From Corynebacterium tuberculostearicum SK141 (GTDB lineage Bacteria; Actinomycetota; Actinomycetes; Mycobacteriales; Mycobacteriaceae): DNA of 64,000 bases. A model generated the notes under the pieces. The model saw nothing but the letters and a program-made list of their open reading frames with translations. It made no database searches and was not told the origin of the DNA. The translations under genes were made by a program, and so were the position numbers. Within the stretch, counting starts at the first letter, position 1. Every line of letters starts with the position of its first letter. The stretch is taken from the NCBI RefSeq assembly GCF_000175635.1, contig NZ_ACVP01000012.1:124001-188000 (forward strand). Reading direction: 5' to 3'. Shown one piece after another: positions 10,008-17,430 of the stretch.

Positions 10008-11840
10008 TTAGTTGGGGTGGACAAAAACGTTTGCTTTAGACACTGTTAAGGATACGATGTTACCCACCCCAACGTCTAAAGCGAACTCGCGGTTTATCGG
10101 TACGCACGCCTCGTGGCCGCCCAGATCAACGCGCAGCTGCATCGCCGCGAGGCTGGTGGCCTCGACTGCAAGGACTCGCACCGTCCACTGATTGCACGTT
10201 TCCTGCGCGGCGCCAATTGTAGCCGCATGCGGGTCAAAGGTCACCGCCACCTTCTGGCCGGGCGCAAGAGACGCATGCTCCGTGGCCGCCAGAACTGTAA
10301 TATCGCCGCACGCGACCTCTACGGCGGACGCGCCGATCTCGGTTACGGTGCCCTCGAGGCGGTTAAGACCCGCTAGCGCCGCAACGAATCCTGTCGGCGG
10401 TGCCTCAAGCAGACGCGCGGTTGCGCCGTGCGCCCGCACCTGGCCGGATTCCATGACCAGCATGTCCTGCGCCAAGTGCGCAATATCGAGAGCATCATGG
10501 GTAACAAGCAGCGTGGTACGGTCCGCGCGTGCCGCGTGCAAGAAGCGCCGCCACCTCTCGGCCGATTTCACATCGACGGCGGCAAGGGGCTCATCCACAA
10601 TCAAGACGGCCGGCCGTGCGGCTAGCGCGCGCACCAGCGCCACGTGGGCGGCCTGGCCACCGGACAGGGCGGGAACGGGGACGTCGGCAAGCTCGTGCAA
10701 TCCCGCTGCAGCCAGGAGCTCCTGCGCACGGGTCTTATCGCGGGTGACCATGGCGACCGCCTGCAGGGCCGTCGAGCGCGGCGGCAATCCCGGCCGCTGG
10801 GTGAGCAAGACGACGTCGGTGCCCTCCGGGGAGACCTCCCCGCCGCTCAGGCGCCCGGCAGCGCGTCCCATCAAGGTCGTCTTGCCGGAACCATTCGGGC
10901 CCACCACGGCCGTAATGGCGCGCGGGGAAAAATCCGTGCGCACACCGTCGACGGTCACAGACAGCGCCGGCGCATCAGTGGGCCGGGTAAGGGCGCGGAG
11001 CTTATCGACGTCCATCTCATGCAACCTCCTGGCCTGCGGCTGGTAGCTTCGCCGCCGCAGGGCAGGCAGGCCCGCCAGCGCCAGGCAGGCCAAGGCCAAC
11101 CCGATAAGCAGCGCGGAGAGCACGTACGCGCCATCCGCATCGACCTCGCGCTCTAAATAGATGCCTAGCGGCATGGTGCGGGTGACCCCAGGCTGCGAGC
11201 CGGCAAAGGTCAGGGTCGTGCCGAATTCGCCCAGCGAGCGCGCGAAGGCCAACCCCGCGCCCGTGGCCAAGGCCGGGGCGATGGAGGGAAGGGTAATTTT
11301 GCCCAGTACCTCCCACCGACCCAAGCCCACGCCGCGTGCAGAGGCGAGGATCTCCTGGTCCAGCTGGCGCAATGCCGAATCGACCGCGACCACCACAAAG
11401 GGCAGCGCCACAAAGGTCTGCGCCATAACGACTCCGGGGAAGGCGAAGGCGAAGTGGATGCCGAGGGTGTCGAGAAGCGGGGCCAGGTACCCCTTGCGGC
11501 CGAAAGCTGCGGTAAGGGCCAAGCCGCCCACCACCGGTGGCATGGCCAAGGGCAGGTAGACCAAGAGACGCACTACGGCGCTGCCGCGGCCGAGCTGCTG
11601 CACCCACAGGGCCAGCCCCAAGCCCAGTACGAGCGCAAGGATCATGGATTGGAAGGCTGCTGCCACTGAGATGAGCAGCATGTCCTGGATCTCGTCGCGC
11701 GCGAGGTAGTCGCCTATGCGCGCCCACGGCACGCGCAGGCCAAGGGCGGCAACGGGGACGATGATGGTCGCTACCGCAATGAGGCCAATAAGGCCGATAA
11801 GAAGCGGGGCTTTGGGGCGAATAGGCTGTGGGGCGGACAT
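10008..11840 (-). CDS. modBC: molybdate ABC transporter, fused permease and ATPase (ModB-ModC)
   Basis: The product is 610 aa and joins two normally separate subunits. Residues 1 to about 265 are a ModB/CysW-type permease with several membrane segments and the coupling-loop region. Residues about 280-500 are the nucleotide-binding domain: Walker A GPNGSGKT (about 312), signature LSGGQ (about 392), Walker B VLIVDEP (about 410). The last 110 residues look like a TOBE-type oxyanion-binding domain. It lies 3 bp after modA and would take molybdate delivered by ModA into the cytoplasm for Moco synthesis. The 3' end holds a striking pair of interleaved inverted repeats. Confidence 0.88.
   Translation of the reverse strand: MSAPQPIRPKAPLLIGLIGLIAVATIIVPVAALGLRVPWARIGDYLARDEIQDMLLISVAAAFQSMILALVLGLGLALWVQQLGRGSAVVRLLVYLPLAMPPVVGGLALTAAFGRKGYLAPLLDTLGIHFAFAFPGVVMAQTFVALPFVVVAVDSALRQLDQEILASARGVGLGRWEVLGKITLPSIAPALATGAGLAFARSLGEFGTTLTFAGSQPGVTRTMPLGIYLEREVDADGAYVLSALLIGLALACLALAGLPALRRRSYQPQARRLHEMDVDKLRALTRPTDAPALSVTVDGVRTDFSPRAITAVVGPNGSGKTTLMGRAAGRLSGGEVSPEGTDVVLLTQRPGLPPRSTALQAVAMVTRDKTRAQELLAAAGLHELADVPVPALSGGQAAHVALVRALAARPAVLIVDEPLAAVDVKSAERWRRFLHAARADRTTLLVTHDALDIAHLAQDMLVMESGQVRAHGATARLLEAPPTGFVAALAGLNRLEGTVTEIGASAVEVACGDITVLAATEHASLAPGQKVAVTFDPHAATIGAAQETCNQWTVRVLAVEATSLAAMQLRVDLGGHEACVPINREFALDVGVGNIVSLTVSKANVFVHPN
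10011..10082 (-). repeat. two interleaved perfect inverted repeats (pseudoknot-like) at the modBC 3' end
   Basis: GTTGGGGTGG (10011-10020) is complementary to CCACCCCAAC (10064-10073), and GCTTTAGAC (10033-10041) to GTCTAAAGC (10074-10082). The order A-B-A'-B' means the stems cross: either a pseudoknot or two competing hairpins. All four arms are inside the last 25 codons of modBC, directly upstream of the arnR-like gene. Confidence 0.7.
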
Positions 11841-11843
11841 AGC

Positions 11844-12608
11844 TTACTCCGCCGGGGTGAAGCCGCGCTCGCGCCAGGTGGACGCAAAGTCGCCGCTCAA
11901 GATATCGAGCACCGCGCGAGCCTGATCGGGGTGGGATGCATCCTTGGCTACGGCGCCCACGATCTGGTTAGAGAACTTCTCCGCGCCAGGAATGTCAATC
12001 ACCTCGACATCATCGCCTGCCGCAGCGGCGTCTGTGGAGTAGACCCACCCTGCATCGGCCTCGCTCGAGGCAACCTTGCCTAATACGTCAGCTACCTGGC
12101 GCTCTTGGGAGGAAGGGTGGACGTCAAGGCGCTTATCGTCGATGATCTGGGAGGAGATATCGCCACAGGGAACTTGGGGATCGCAAAGCACGAAGTGGTG
12201 GGAGTGGGGGAGATCCTCCACTGACTGGATTCCCGCCGGGTTGCCCTTGGGCACGACCATGACCATGACATTGGTGGCAAGCACCTCGGGCGTGGCAACC
12301 GTGCCATCCTGCACCGCCTTATCCATGGTCTTTTTCGATGCCGTGAGGAGAAGATCAGCCGGGGCGCCTTCGCGCAGCTTGCTTACCAAATCGGAGGAGC
12401 CGCCATTTTCAAAGTTCAGATTTACCGGCGGCGTGAGCTGGCCTGCGCGCTGACTTAGTTCGTCATTGATGACGCGGGTGGAGGATGCAGCCAGGACATT
12501 GAGCGTGGGAGCATCCGCGTCCTGGGCGGAGGTCGTTGACGTTGGGGGAGCGCAGGCCGCAAGGGCGAATGCGATGGCGGCGAGGAGTGCGGCGGCGCGC
12601 TTCTTCAT
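11844..12608 (-). CDS. modA: molybdate-binding lipoprotein
   Basis: The product is 254 aa with a lipoprotein signal peptide; the lipobox LAAC places the lipidated cysteine near residue 19. The rest is a ModA-type solute-binding protein (LNVLAASSTRVINDELS at the start of the mature fold, DLLLTASKKTMDKAV, GWVYSTDA). It should capture molybdate outside the membrane and hand it to ModBC, whose gene follows after 3 bp. It starts with an AAGGAG ribosome site that can be masked by a leader hairpin. Specificity for molybdate over tungstate cannot be told from sequence. Confidence 0.88.
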   Translation of the reverse strand: MKKRAAALLAAIAFALAACAPPTSTTSAQDADAPTLNVLAASSTRVINDELSQRAGQLTPPVNLNFENGGSSDLVSKLREGAPADLLLTASKKTMDKAVQDGTVATPEVLATNVMVMVVPKGNPAGIQSVEDLPHSHHFVLCDPQVPCGDISSQIIDDKRLDVHPSSQERQVADVLGKVASSEADAGWVYSTDAAAAGDDVEVIDIPGAEKFSNQIVGAVAKDASHPDQARAVLDILSGDFASTWRERGFTPAE

Positions 12609-12666
12609 CTGCGGAGGGCTCCTTCTACAGCGGAGAGTGTGACCTATCCAGGATAGCCCTCCGCCC
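12609..12666 (-). promoter_or_regulatory. modA leader with two mutually exclusive hairpins
   Basis: The 5' arm AGCCCTCCGC (plus strand 12655-12664) pairs perfectly with GCGGAGGGCT (12611-12620) next to the modA ribosome site. The same 5' arm can instead pair over 8 bp, one wobble, with 12630-12637. The loop contains a 6-bp mini-hairpin (CTATCC, GGATAG; 12642-12654). The first fold touches the AAGGAG site; the second leaves it free. Confidence 0.5.
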
Positions 12667-12675
12667 CGCGCGGGT

Positions 12676-12936
12676 TTAGCTCACGCGGGTGAACTTGATA
12701 TGGAAATCGTTTTCTTCTTCCTTGAGGTAGTCCAGCTCGAAGTCCTCCTCGCGAGCCTCGACCTCCTTGAGCAGGGGAACCGGATTATGCGGGGCGATGA
12801 GGATCATTGCTTCGCCCACGTTGAGGGTGCCGAGTGCGCCGTGGATGGCGCCGTGGCGAACGGCGTGCGGAATTTCGGAGGCATTCAGAGTTGGGATGGA
12901 GTGTGGCTTATTGGCATCGGAGGTGGGTAGTTGCAT
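12676..12936 (-). CDS. DUF2249 domain protein
   Basis: The product is 86 aa from the ATG at 12934-12936, which has an AAAGGA ribosome site; an upstream extension to 13026 runs into the divergent promoter and is unlikely. The sequence matches the small DUF2249 fold (IPHAVRHGAIHGALGTLNVGEAMILIAPHNP). Such proteins are often encoded near hemerythrin, denitrification and nitrogen-oxide stress genes, and their biochemical role is not settled. It lies 67 bp upstream of modA on the same strand and diverges from the nirK-side operon, so it may respond to the same signal. Confidence 0.7.
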   Translation of the reverse strand: MQLPTSDANKPHSIPTLNASEIPHAVRHGAIHGALGTLNVGEAMILIAPHNPVPLLKEVEAREEDFELDYLKEEENDFHIKFTRVS

Positions 12937-12989
12937 AGCGAGTGGTCCTTTCTTAAGGGGTGCGAGTTTCGCTCTGTTACCAATATTAG

Positions 12990-12995
12990 TACGAT
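12990..12995 (+). promoter_or_regulatory. -10 box for the nirK-side operon (leaderless)
   Basis: TACGAT lies 7 nt before the GTG at 13003. It fixes the start of the first membrane gene and marks the promoter of the three-gene nirK operon. Confidence 0.5.
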
Positions 12996-13002
12996 AAAAC
13001 CC

Positions 13003-14082
13003 GTGCAAAAGAATAGCGTGGCGCATCGCCTCATCTTCCTCGCCTTCGCAGGACTGTCCCTGCTGGTAGGCCTGGCTGCGGGTGCCACCCTATTGGGGTT
13101 GACCGCTACCCCTGGCGCGTCTTTCGCTGCCGACCACGGACCACTCATGGTCTTCGGCTTCGTGGGCGGAGCCATTGGTCTGGAGCGTACTGTCGCTGTG
13201 CGCACCTCGTGGGCGTGGGCCGGGCCGGTGTGCCACGTTGCTGGCGTGCTGGGTATTCTCGCCGGCTTGCCGCGGGCGGTCCCGGCTGTGTGTTTTGCCG
13301 CCAGCTTCCTCGTCCTGGGCTTCATTTACGCCACTATCTATCGCCGCCAGGCTAGCCTTGCGATCTTGGTGCAGGCAGCCGGTGTAATCGGGGGAGTAGC
13401 AGCCGCCGCCCTGTGGGCCATAGGCCCGGGGTTCGCCGCGGCGATGCCGTTGTGCGTCCTCTACGCCGTGGCCACCATCATCGGCGAGCGCATGGAACTA
13501 GCGCGCGTCACCATGGCCGGAACCCGCGCCGAAAACCACCTGACCCTTCTGGTTCTGGGGCTGGCGGCGGCCGCTGTCATCTACGTGCTTGCCCCAGCGG
13601 TGGGCTATCGCGCGATGGGCTTGATGCTCATTGCCATCGCTGCGGCCACCGCGCGGGTGGACGTGGCCAAGAATCTGGTGCGCTCTCACGGCCTGCCGCG
13701 CTACTCGGCGGCGTGCATGTTGGCCGGCTACGGCTGGCTCGCTCTCGGCGGCTACCTCTGGCTGCTGCACGGACAGTCCACCGGCTTTGCCTATGATGCC
13801 TCAGTGCACGCCATCTTCTTGGGCTTTGTCATGTCCATGATTTTCGCGCACGCACCTATCATCTTCACCTCCGTTATCCGCCGCCGATTGCCGTACCGCC
13901 CGGTGCTCTATGTGCCGGTGGCGCTCTTACATGGCGGCCTCGCGTTGCGCATCCTTGCCGATTGCGCCGAGCACACCACTGCCCTCCACACCGGCGGGGT
14001 GGTTACGATATTCGCAGTGTTAATTTTTCTCGCCTGCGGCATTGCCTTGACTGCGAAGGAGGCGCGACGTGCGCATTCATGA
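13003..14082 (+). CDS. polytopic membrane protein upstream of nirK, NnrS-like
   Basis: The product is 359 aa if translation begins at GTG 13003, 7 nt after a TACGAT box. The frame opens at 12931, but that start would overlap the divergent DUF2249 gene. The protein is almost entirely hydrophobic, with about eleven membrane segments. Histidines sit at segment starts: DHGPLMVFGFVGGAIGLER near the N-terminus and ASVHAIFLGFVMSMIFAHAP in the second half. These resemble NnrS-type haem/copper membrane proteins of nitrogen-oxide metabolism, and membrane histidines in oxidase subunit I relatives. The family is not certain. It overlaps the next gene by 14 bp, so it is part of the nirK operon. Confidence 0.6.
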   Translation: MQKNSVAHRLIFLAFAGLSLLVGLAAGATLLGLTATPGASFAADHGPLMVFGFVGGAIGLERTVAVRTSWAWAGPVCHVAGVLGILAGLPRAVPAVCFAASFLVLGFIYATIYRRQASLAILVQAAGVIGGVAAAALWAIGPGFAAAMPLCVLYAVATIIGERMELARVTMAGTRAENHLTLLVLGLAAAAVIYVLAPAVGYRAMGLMLIAIAAATARVDVAKNLVRSHGLPRYSAACMLAGYGWLALGGYLWLLHGQSTGFAYDASVHAIFLGFVMSMIFAHAPIIFTSVIRRRLPYRPVLYVPVALLHGGLALRILADCAEHTTALHTGGVVTIFAVLIFLACGIALTAKEARRAHS

Positions 14083-15247
14083 CGTATCCCTGGCCGCGCG
14101 CGGCCGCTGGCATACCCTGAGCGCCGCCATTATCGGCTTGTGGATCCTTACCGGTTTCGGCCTGCTCATTGCTGGCTCCCTGGGTGCTCCGGTGGTGTGG
14201 TGGGATATCATCCATCCCTTCACCATTGGTGCGCTGACCACGGCAATCATCGTCTTTTCCACCCATTTCACCGAGGCCTTGACCCGAACTGCGGGCGGGG
14301 ACTATCGGGGCGTCGGCAGTCGCGTGGGCCTAGTGCAGCTCGGGCTTATCCTGCTGCTCATTGATAGGGCGGGGTATGACTGGGGCCCGCTTGCCGACGC
14401 CGCCTCTGCCCTCATCATCGCCGCCCTCACCTGGCACCTGTGGTTCGTCGCGCGGCGCCTACGCGGCTCATTGTCTGGTTCTTTTGCCGTGACCGTGCCC
14501 TTTTATATCGCGGCGGCCGTGTTCATGATTGCCTCCGTGGTGCTCGTCATCCTCAGCGGTAACGGCGTAGGCGAGTATTCCCTCCTCGTCGGCGCCCACT
14601 CGCGCGGCATGATCTGGGGCTTCGCGTGGCTTACCGTCATCGGCACGGTGGTCACATTGCTCCCCACGCTATCGGCCACCGCGATTTCTCCCACCGCTCG
14701 CGCGCGGTGTACTCGCGCGCTCATCGTGCACTGCGTTGGCCTGTCCTTGGCGATGGCACTGTACGCGGTGGGCCTTACCCGCGTCGCAGGCATGGCCCAA
14801 CTGCTTGTGGTCCTCGCGGCGGTGCTCATCATCCAGCCGGTGCTTGCCACCGTTATGGGGCGCTCGCCGCGGCTGACCACCGCCACCGTGGCCGTGATCG
14901 CCGGACTGCTGTGGATGCTGGCGCTGTGTGCCGGTGACGCCATTTCCGCAGCGGTGGGCGCCTACCCGCGCGCCATCACCCTGATATTGCTGCCAGGCTT
15001 CCTCGGTGCCGGCCTCTTGCAGTTGGTCACCGGTGTCCTTCACCACCTGCTTCCCATCCTTACCGGCGCACGCCCTAATACCACCGAGCGCACCGGCTAC
15101 GCCCGCCTGCTGCTCATCAACCTGGGCGGACTGCTGACATTGCTAGGCGCTACCGTGGCCGGGCTTATCATGATGGGGATAGGCCTTGCCGCCAACGTCA
15201 TCGCCGTCGGCCGAGCCATCTACCTAAAGAAAAGACTGGAGAGTTAA
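14069..15247 (+). CDS. polytopic membrane protein, partner of NirK
   Basis: The product is 392 aa with about twelve membrane segments. Conserved-looking histidine motifs are IHPFTIGALTTAIIVFSTHF (residues about 48-67), AHSRGMIWGF (about 178) and GVLHHLLPIL (about 325). The THFTEAL stretch resembles the N-terminal membrane module of large actinobacterial multicopper oxidases of the NirK type, where it is fused to the copper domains; here it is a separate gene that ends exactly where nirK begins. A role in electron delivery from the quinone pool, or in copper handling, is inference. It overlaps the upstream membrane gene by 14 bp. Confidence 0.65.
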   Translation: MRIHDVSLAARGRWHTLSAAIIGLWILTGFGLLIAGSLGAPVVWWDIIHPFTIGALTTAIIVFSTHFTEALTRTAGGDYRGVGSRVGLVQLGLILLLIDRAGYDWGPLADAASALIIAALTWHLWFVARRLRGSLSGSFAVTVPFYIAAAVFMIASVVLVILSGNGVGEYSLLVGAHSRGMIWGFAWLTVIGTVVTLLPTLSATAISPTARARCTRALIVHCVGLSLAMALYAVGLTRVAGMAQLLVVLAAVLIIQPVLATVMGRSPRLTTATVAVIAGLLWMLALCAGDAISAAVGAYPRAITLILLPGFLGAGLLQLVTGVLHHLLPILTGARPNTTERTGYARLLLINLGGLLTLLGATVAGLIMMGIGLAANVIAVGRAIYLKKRLES

Positions 15248-16615
15248 ATGCTGAGCGTTTCTTCCTCACAACCTGCGGACAAACCCGCGCCGAAGGATTC
15301 ATCGTGGGCCTCGTGGCTGCTCATCGGCATCGCGCTGGCGGCGGTCATCGCGCTCGCGGTGGTCAATTCCACCGGCAAGGGCACGGAGTCTGCGGCACCG
15401 GTATCCTCTGGCGAAACGCAGACCATTGACGTGGGCGTAGATGGCATGGCCTTTACTCCCTCGTCCATCGACATCGAGCCCGGCACCCACTTGGTGGTCA
15501 ACTTCACCAACTCCGGCGACCAAGTCCATGACCTCAAGATTGGCGACGCCGAAACCGGCCGCGTCGACCCCGGTGAGACCGTCCAACTCGACGCTGGAGT
15601 CATCGACTCCTCCGAGGAAGGCTACTGCACCATCGCCGGCCACAAGATGCAGGGCATGACCTTCCAGGTCAATGTGGGAGACGGCGCCGCTGCAGGACAT
15701 GACCATGCGGTGTCCTCAGCAAGCAACCCGCACGTCAACGTGCCAACCGCCGCCGAACTCGGCGCACAGCGCGACGATTTTTCCGCCTTTGACGCCACCT
15801 TGCAGCCGGCCGCTGAGACGAAGACGCACAAAGAGACCTGGACGATGACCGAGGAAGTCGTGGAGGTCGCCCCCGGCATCAAGCAGATGCGCTGGCTCTT
15901 CAACGGCCAAGCCCCTGGTCCCACCCTGCGCGGCAAGGTGGGGGATAAATTCGAAATCACCATTAAGAACGAGGGCTCCATGGCCCACTCCATTGACTTC
16001 CACGCCGGCGAGGTCAACCCAGATAAGACCATGAAATCCATTCAGCCGGGCGAGGAATTGACCTACAAGTTCACCGCGAACCGCTCCGGTATCTGGATGT
16101 ATCACTGCTCCACGATGCCCATGTCCCTACACATCGCTAACGGCATGGCCGGCAACGTCATCATCGATCCGCCGGACCTCAAGCCCGTGGACGCGGAGTA
16201 TAACTTCATGGCTACCGATGTTTTCCTGGGCGAGGAATCCACCGGCGCCGACGCCCAGCGCGTTGCCGACGGCCGCTTCGACCTGATGGCCTTCAATTAC
16301 TACCCTGGACAGTATGACGCAGAGCCCATCAAGGCCAAGGTAGGCGATACCGTCCGCCTGTGGTTGACCAACCTAGGCCCCGACCAGCCTTTGAGCTTCC
16401 ACGTTGTGGGCGAGCAATTCGATACCGCTTACAAGGAAGGCGCCTACCTCATCAAGAATGAGGACTCGACCGGCTCGCAAGCCCTGGACCTCCTCCCGGC
16501 GCAAGGCGGATTCGTCGAGATGACCTTCAACGAGCCCGGTACCTATTCCTTTGTCAATCACATCATGACTAACGCGGAGAAGGGCCAGCACGGCAAGTTC
16601 ATCGTGACCGAGTAG
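15248..16615 (+). CDS. nirK: membrane-anchored cupredoxin-NirK fusion, copper nitrite reductase
   Basis: The product is 455 aa. One membrane segment (about residues 22-44) anchors it outside the cell. Residues about 57-140 are an extra cupredoxin domain with a full type-1 copper set: His94, Cys127, His132, Met137. Residues about 185-455 are a two-domain NirK/AniA core. Type-1 ligands are His247, Cys287, His295 and Met300; type-2 ligands are His252, His286 and His438; the proton-relay pair is Asp250 and His385. All expected ligands are present, so reduction of nitrite to NO is likely. The fused cupredoxin probably passes electrons to the type-1 site. It begins directly after the upstream membrane gene. 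An unrelated multicopper oxidase activity cannot be fully excluded. Confidence 0.88.
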   Translation: MLSVSSSQPADKPAPKDSSWASWLLIGIALAAVIALAVVNSTGKGTESAAPVSSGETQTIDVGVDGMAFTPSSIDIEPGTHLVVNFTNSGDQVHDLKIGDAETGRVDPGETVQLDAGVIDSSEEGYCTIAGHKMQGMTFQVNVGDGAAAGHDHAVSSASNPHVNVPTAAELGAQRDDFSAFDATLQPAAETKTHKETWTMTEEVVEVAPGIKQMRWLFNGQAPGPTLRGKVGDKFEITIKNEGSMAHSIDFHAGEVNPDKTMKSIQPGEELTYKFTANRSGIWMYHCSTMPMSLHIANGMAGNVIIDPPDLKPVDAEYNFMATDVFLGEESTGADAQRVADGRFDLMAFNYYPGQYDAEPIKAKVGDTVRLWLTNLGPDQPLSFHVVGEQFDTAYKEGAYLIKNEDSTGSQALDLLPAQGGFVEMTFNEPGTYSFVNHIMTNAEKGQHGKFIVTE

Positions 16616-16645
16616 CCCTCCAGCGGTACGGCCCCTCCCGCTCCT

Positions 16646-16875
16646 CCCGCCCTTCGCGCTCACCAGCGACCGTTCGTGCTCACATTTGATGCCCACCGTG
16701 AGCGCAAAGGGCGGGTTTCTGTATTCGTCCACCCCTCGCGCTCACCGGGACGGTAATTTCGCGTTGGCTGCGGCTCTCAGTGAGCGCGAAGGGCGGGGAG
16801 GCGGAGACTTCTCCCTTGGCGGTCACCGGCGGAGGTGGAGTACTAGCCGAGCGGCTTCCGGTGAGCGCGAAGGCC
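16646..16875. repeat. tandem inverted-repeat array between nirK and mobA
   Basis: The motif GTGAGCGC(G/A)AAGG occurs at 16698, 16780 and 16861, a period of 81-82 bp. Each copy faces an inverted partner: 16646-16663 with 16698-16715 (17 of 18 match), 16734-16745 with 16780-16791 (11 of 12), and 16823-16829 with 16858-16864 (7 of 7). The last unit enters the 3' end of mobA. The first hairpin probably also terminates nirK. Confidence 0.65.
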
Positions 16876-17430
16876 GGTGTGGGGAGGGAACGCAGGAACC
16901 TCGCGCAGCTCCGCACGGGTGTCGTAGTCGCGTTCAGCGCCGGTGCCGGGAATCTCGATGAAGTTGGCACCACGGATGAGGCGGCGGACGGAGACGTTCC
17001 GGGTCGTGGGAAGGGACTCGAGCTGAGCGTGGAGCGCGGGAGCGCGCCAGAGGGAACACAGCGGCTGGAGGTAGCCGTCGGCGGCGCGGGTGAGTACGGC
17101 ATCGGCCGAGGAGGAGGCGAGGGCCGAGTGCAGGCGGGGAAGCAGTAGCGGCGAATCGGGGGCATCCACGGCGAAGAGGGCGAGCTCGGAGCAGTGGGAT
17201 AACGCCTGGGCGCCGGCCGCGATGCCGGCGACAGGACCACCGTAGAGCGGTGACTCGCACACCTGGGGCAGGCCGAGGCGATGCGGGGAGACGGCCACGG
17301 TCGGGGTGCCGTAGGGAAGCTGGGCGAGCAGGCGGTCGATGAAGCGCGTGCCGTGGACAAAAAGGGAGGCCTTATCGGCGCCGCCCATGCGCCTGCCGTG
17401 GCCGCCGGCGAGGATGACCGCGCCGAGCAT
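16843..17430 (-). CDS. mobA: molybdenum cofactor guanylyltransferase
   Basis: The product is 195 aa. The N-terminal nucleotide-binding signature LAGGHGRRMGGADKA is that of MobA, which links GMP to molybdopterin to make the bis-MGD form of the cofactor used by nitrate and formate enzymes. Further family stretches are YGGPVAGIAAG and LFAVDAPDSPLL (the usual D-x-P motif). Its start overlaps the moaC stop by one base, so it is the last gene of the moaA-moeA-moaC-mobA run. The last 8-10 codons lie inside the intergenic repeat array, so the C-terminus may have been reshaped by repeat insertion. Confidence 0.82.
   Translation of the reverse strand: MLGAVILAGGHGRRMGGADKASLFVHGTRFIDRLLAQLPYGTPTVAVSPHRLGLPQVCESPLYGGPVAGIAAGAQALSHCSELALFAVDAPDSPLLLPRLHSALASSSADAVLTRAADGYLQPLCSLWRAPALHAQLESLPTTRNVSVRRLIRGANFIEIPGTGAERDYDTRAELREVPAFPPHTGLRAHRKPLG

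Noticed and set aside
16680-17360. Open frame of 226 codons overlapping mobA in another frame
   Set aside because: mobA keeps its nucleotide-binding signature and operon position; the other frame is Pro/Ser-rich and runs through the repeat array.
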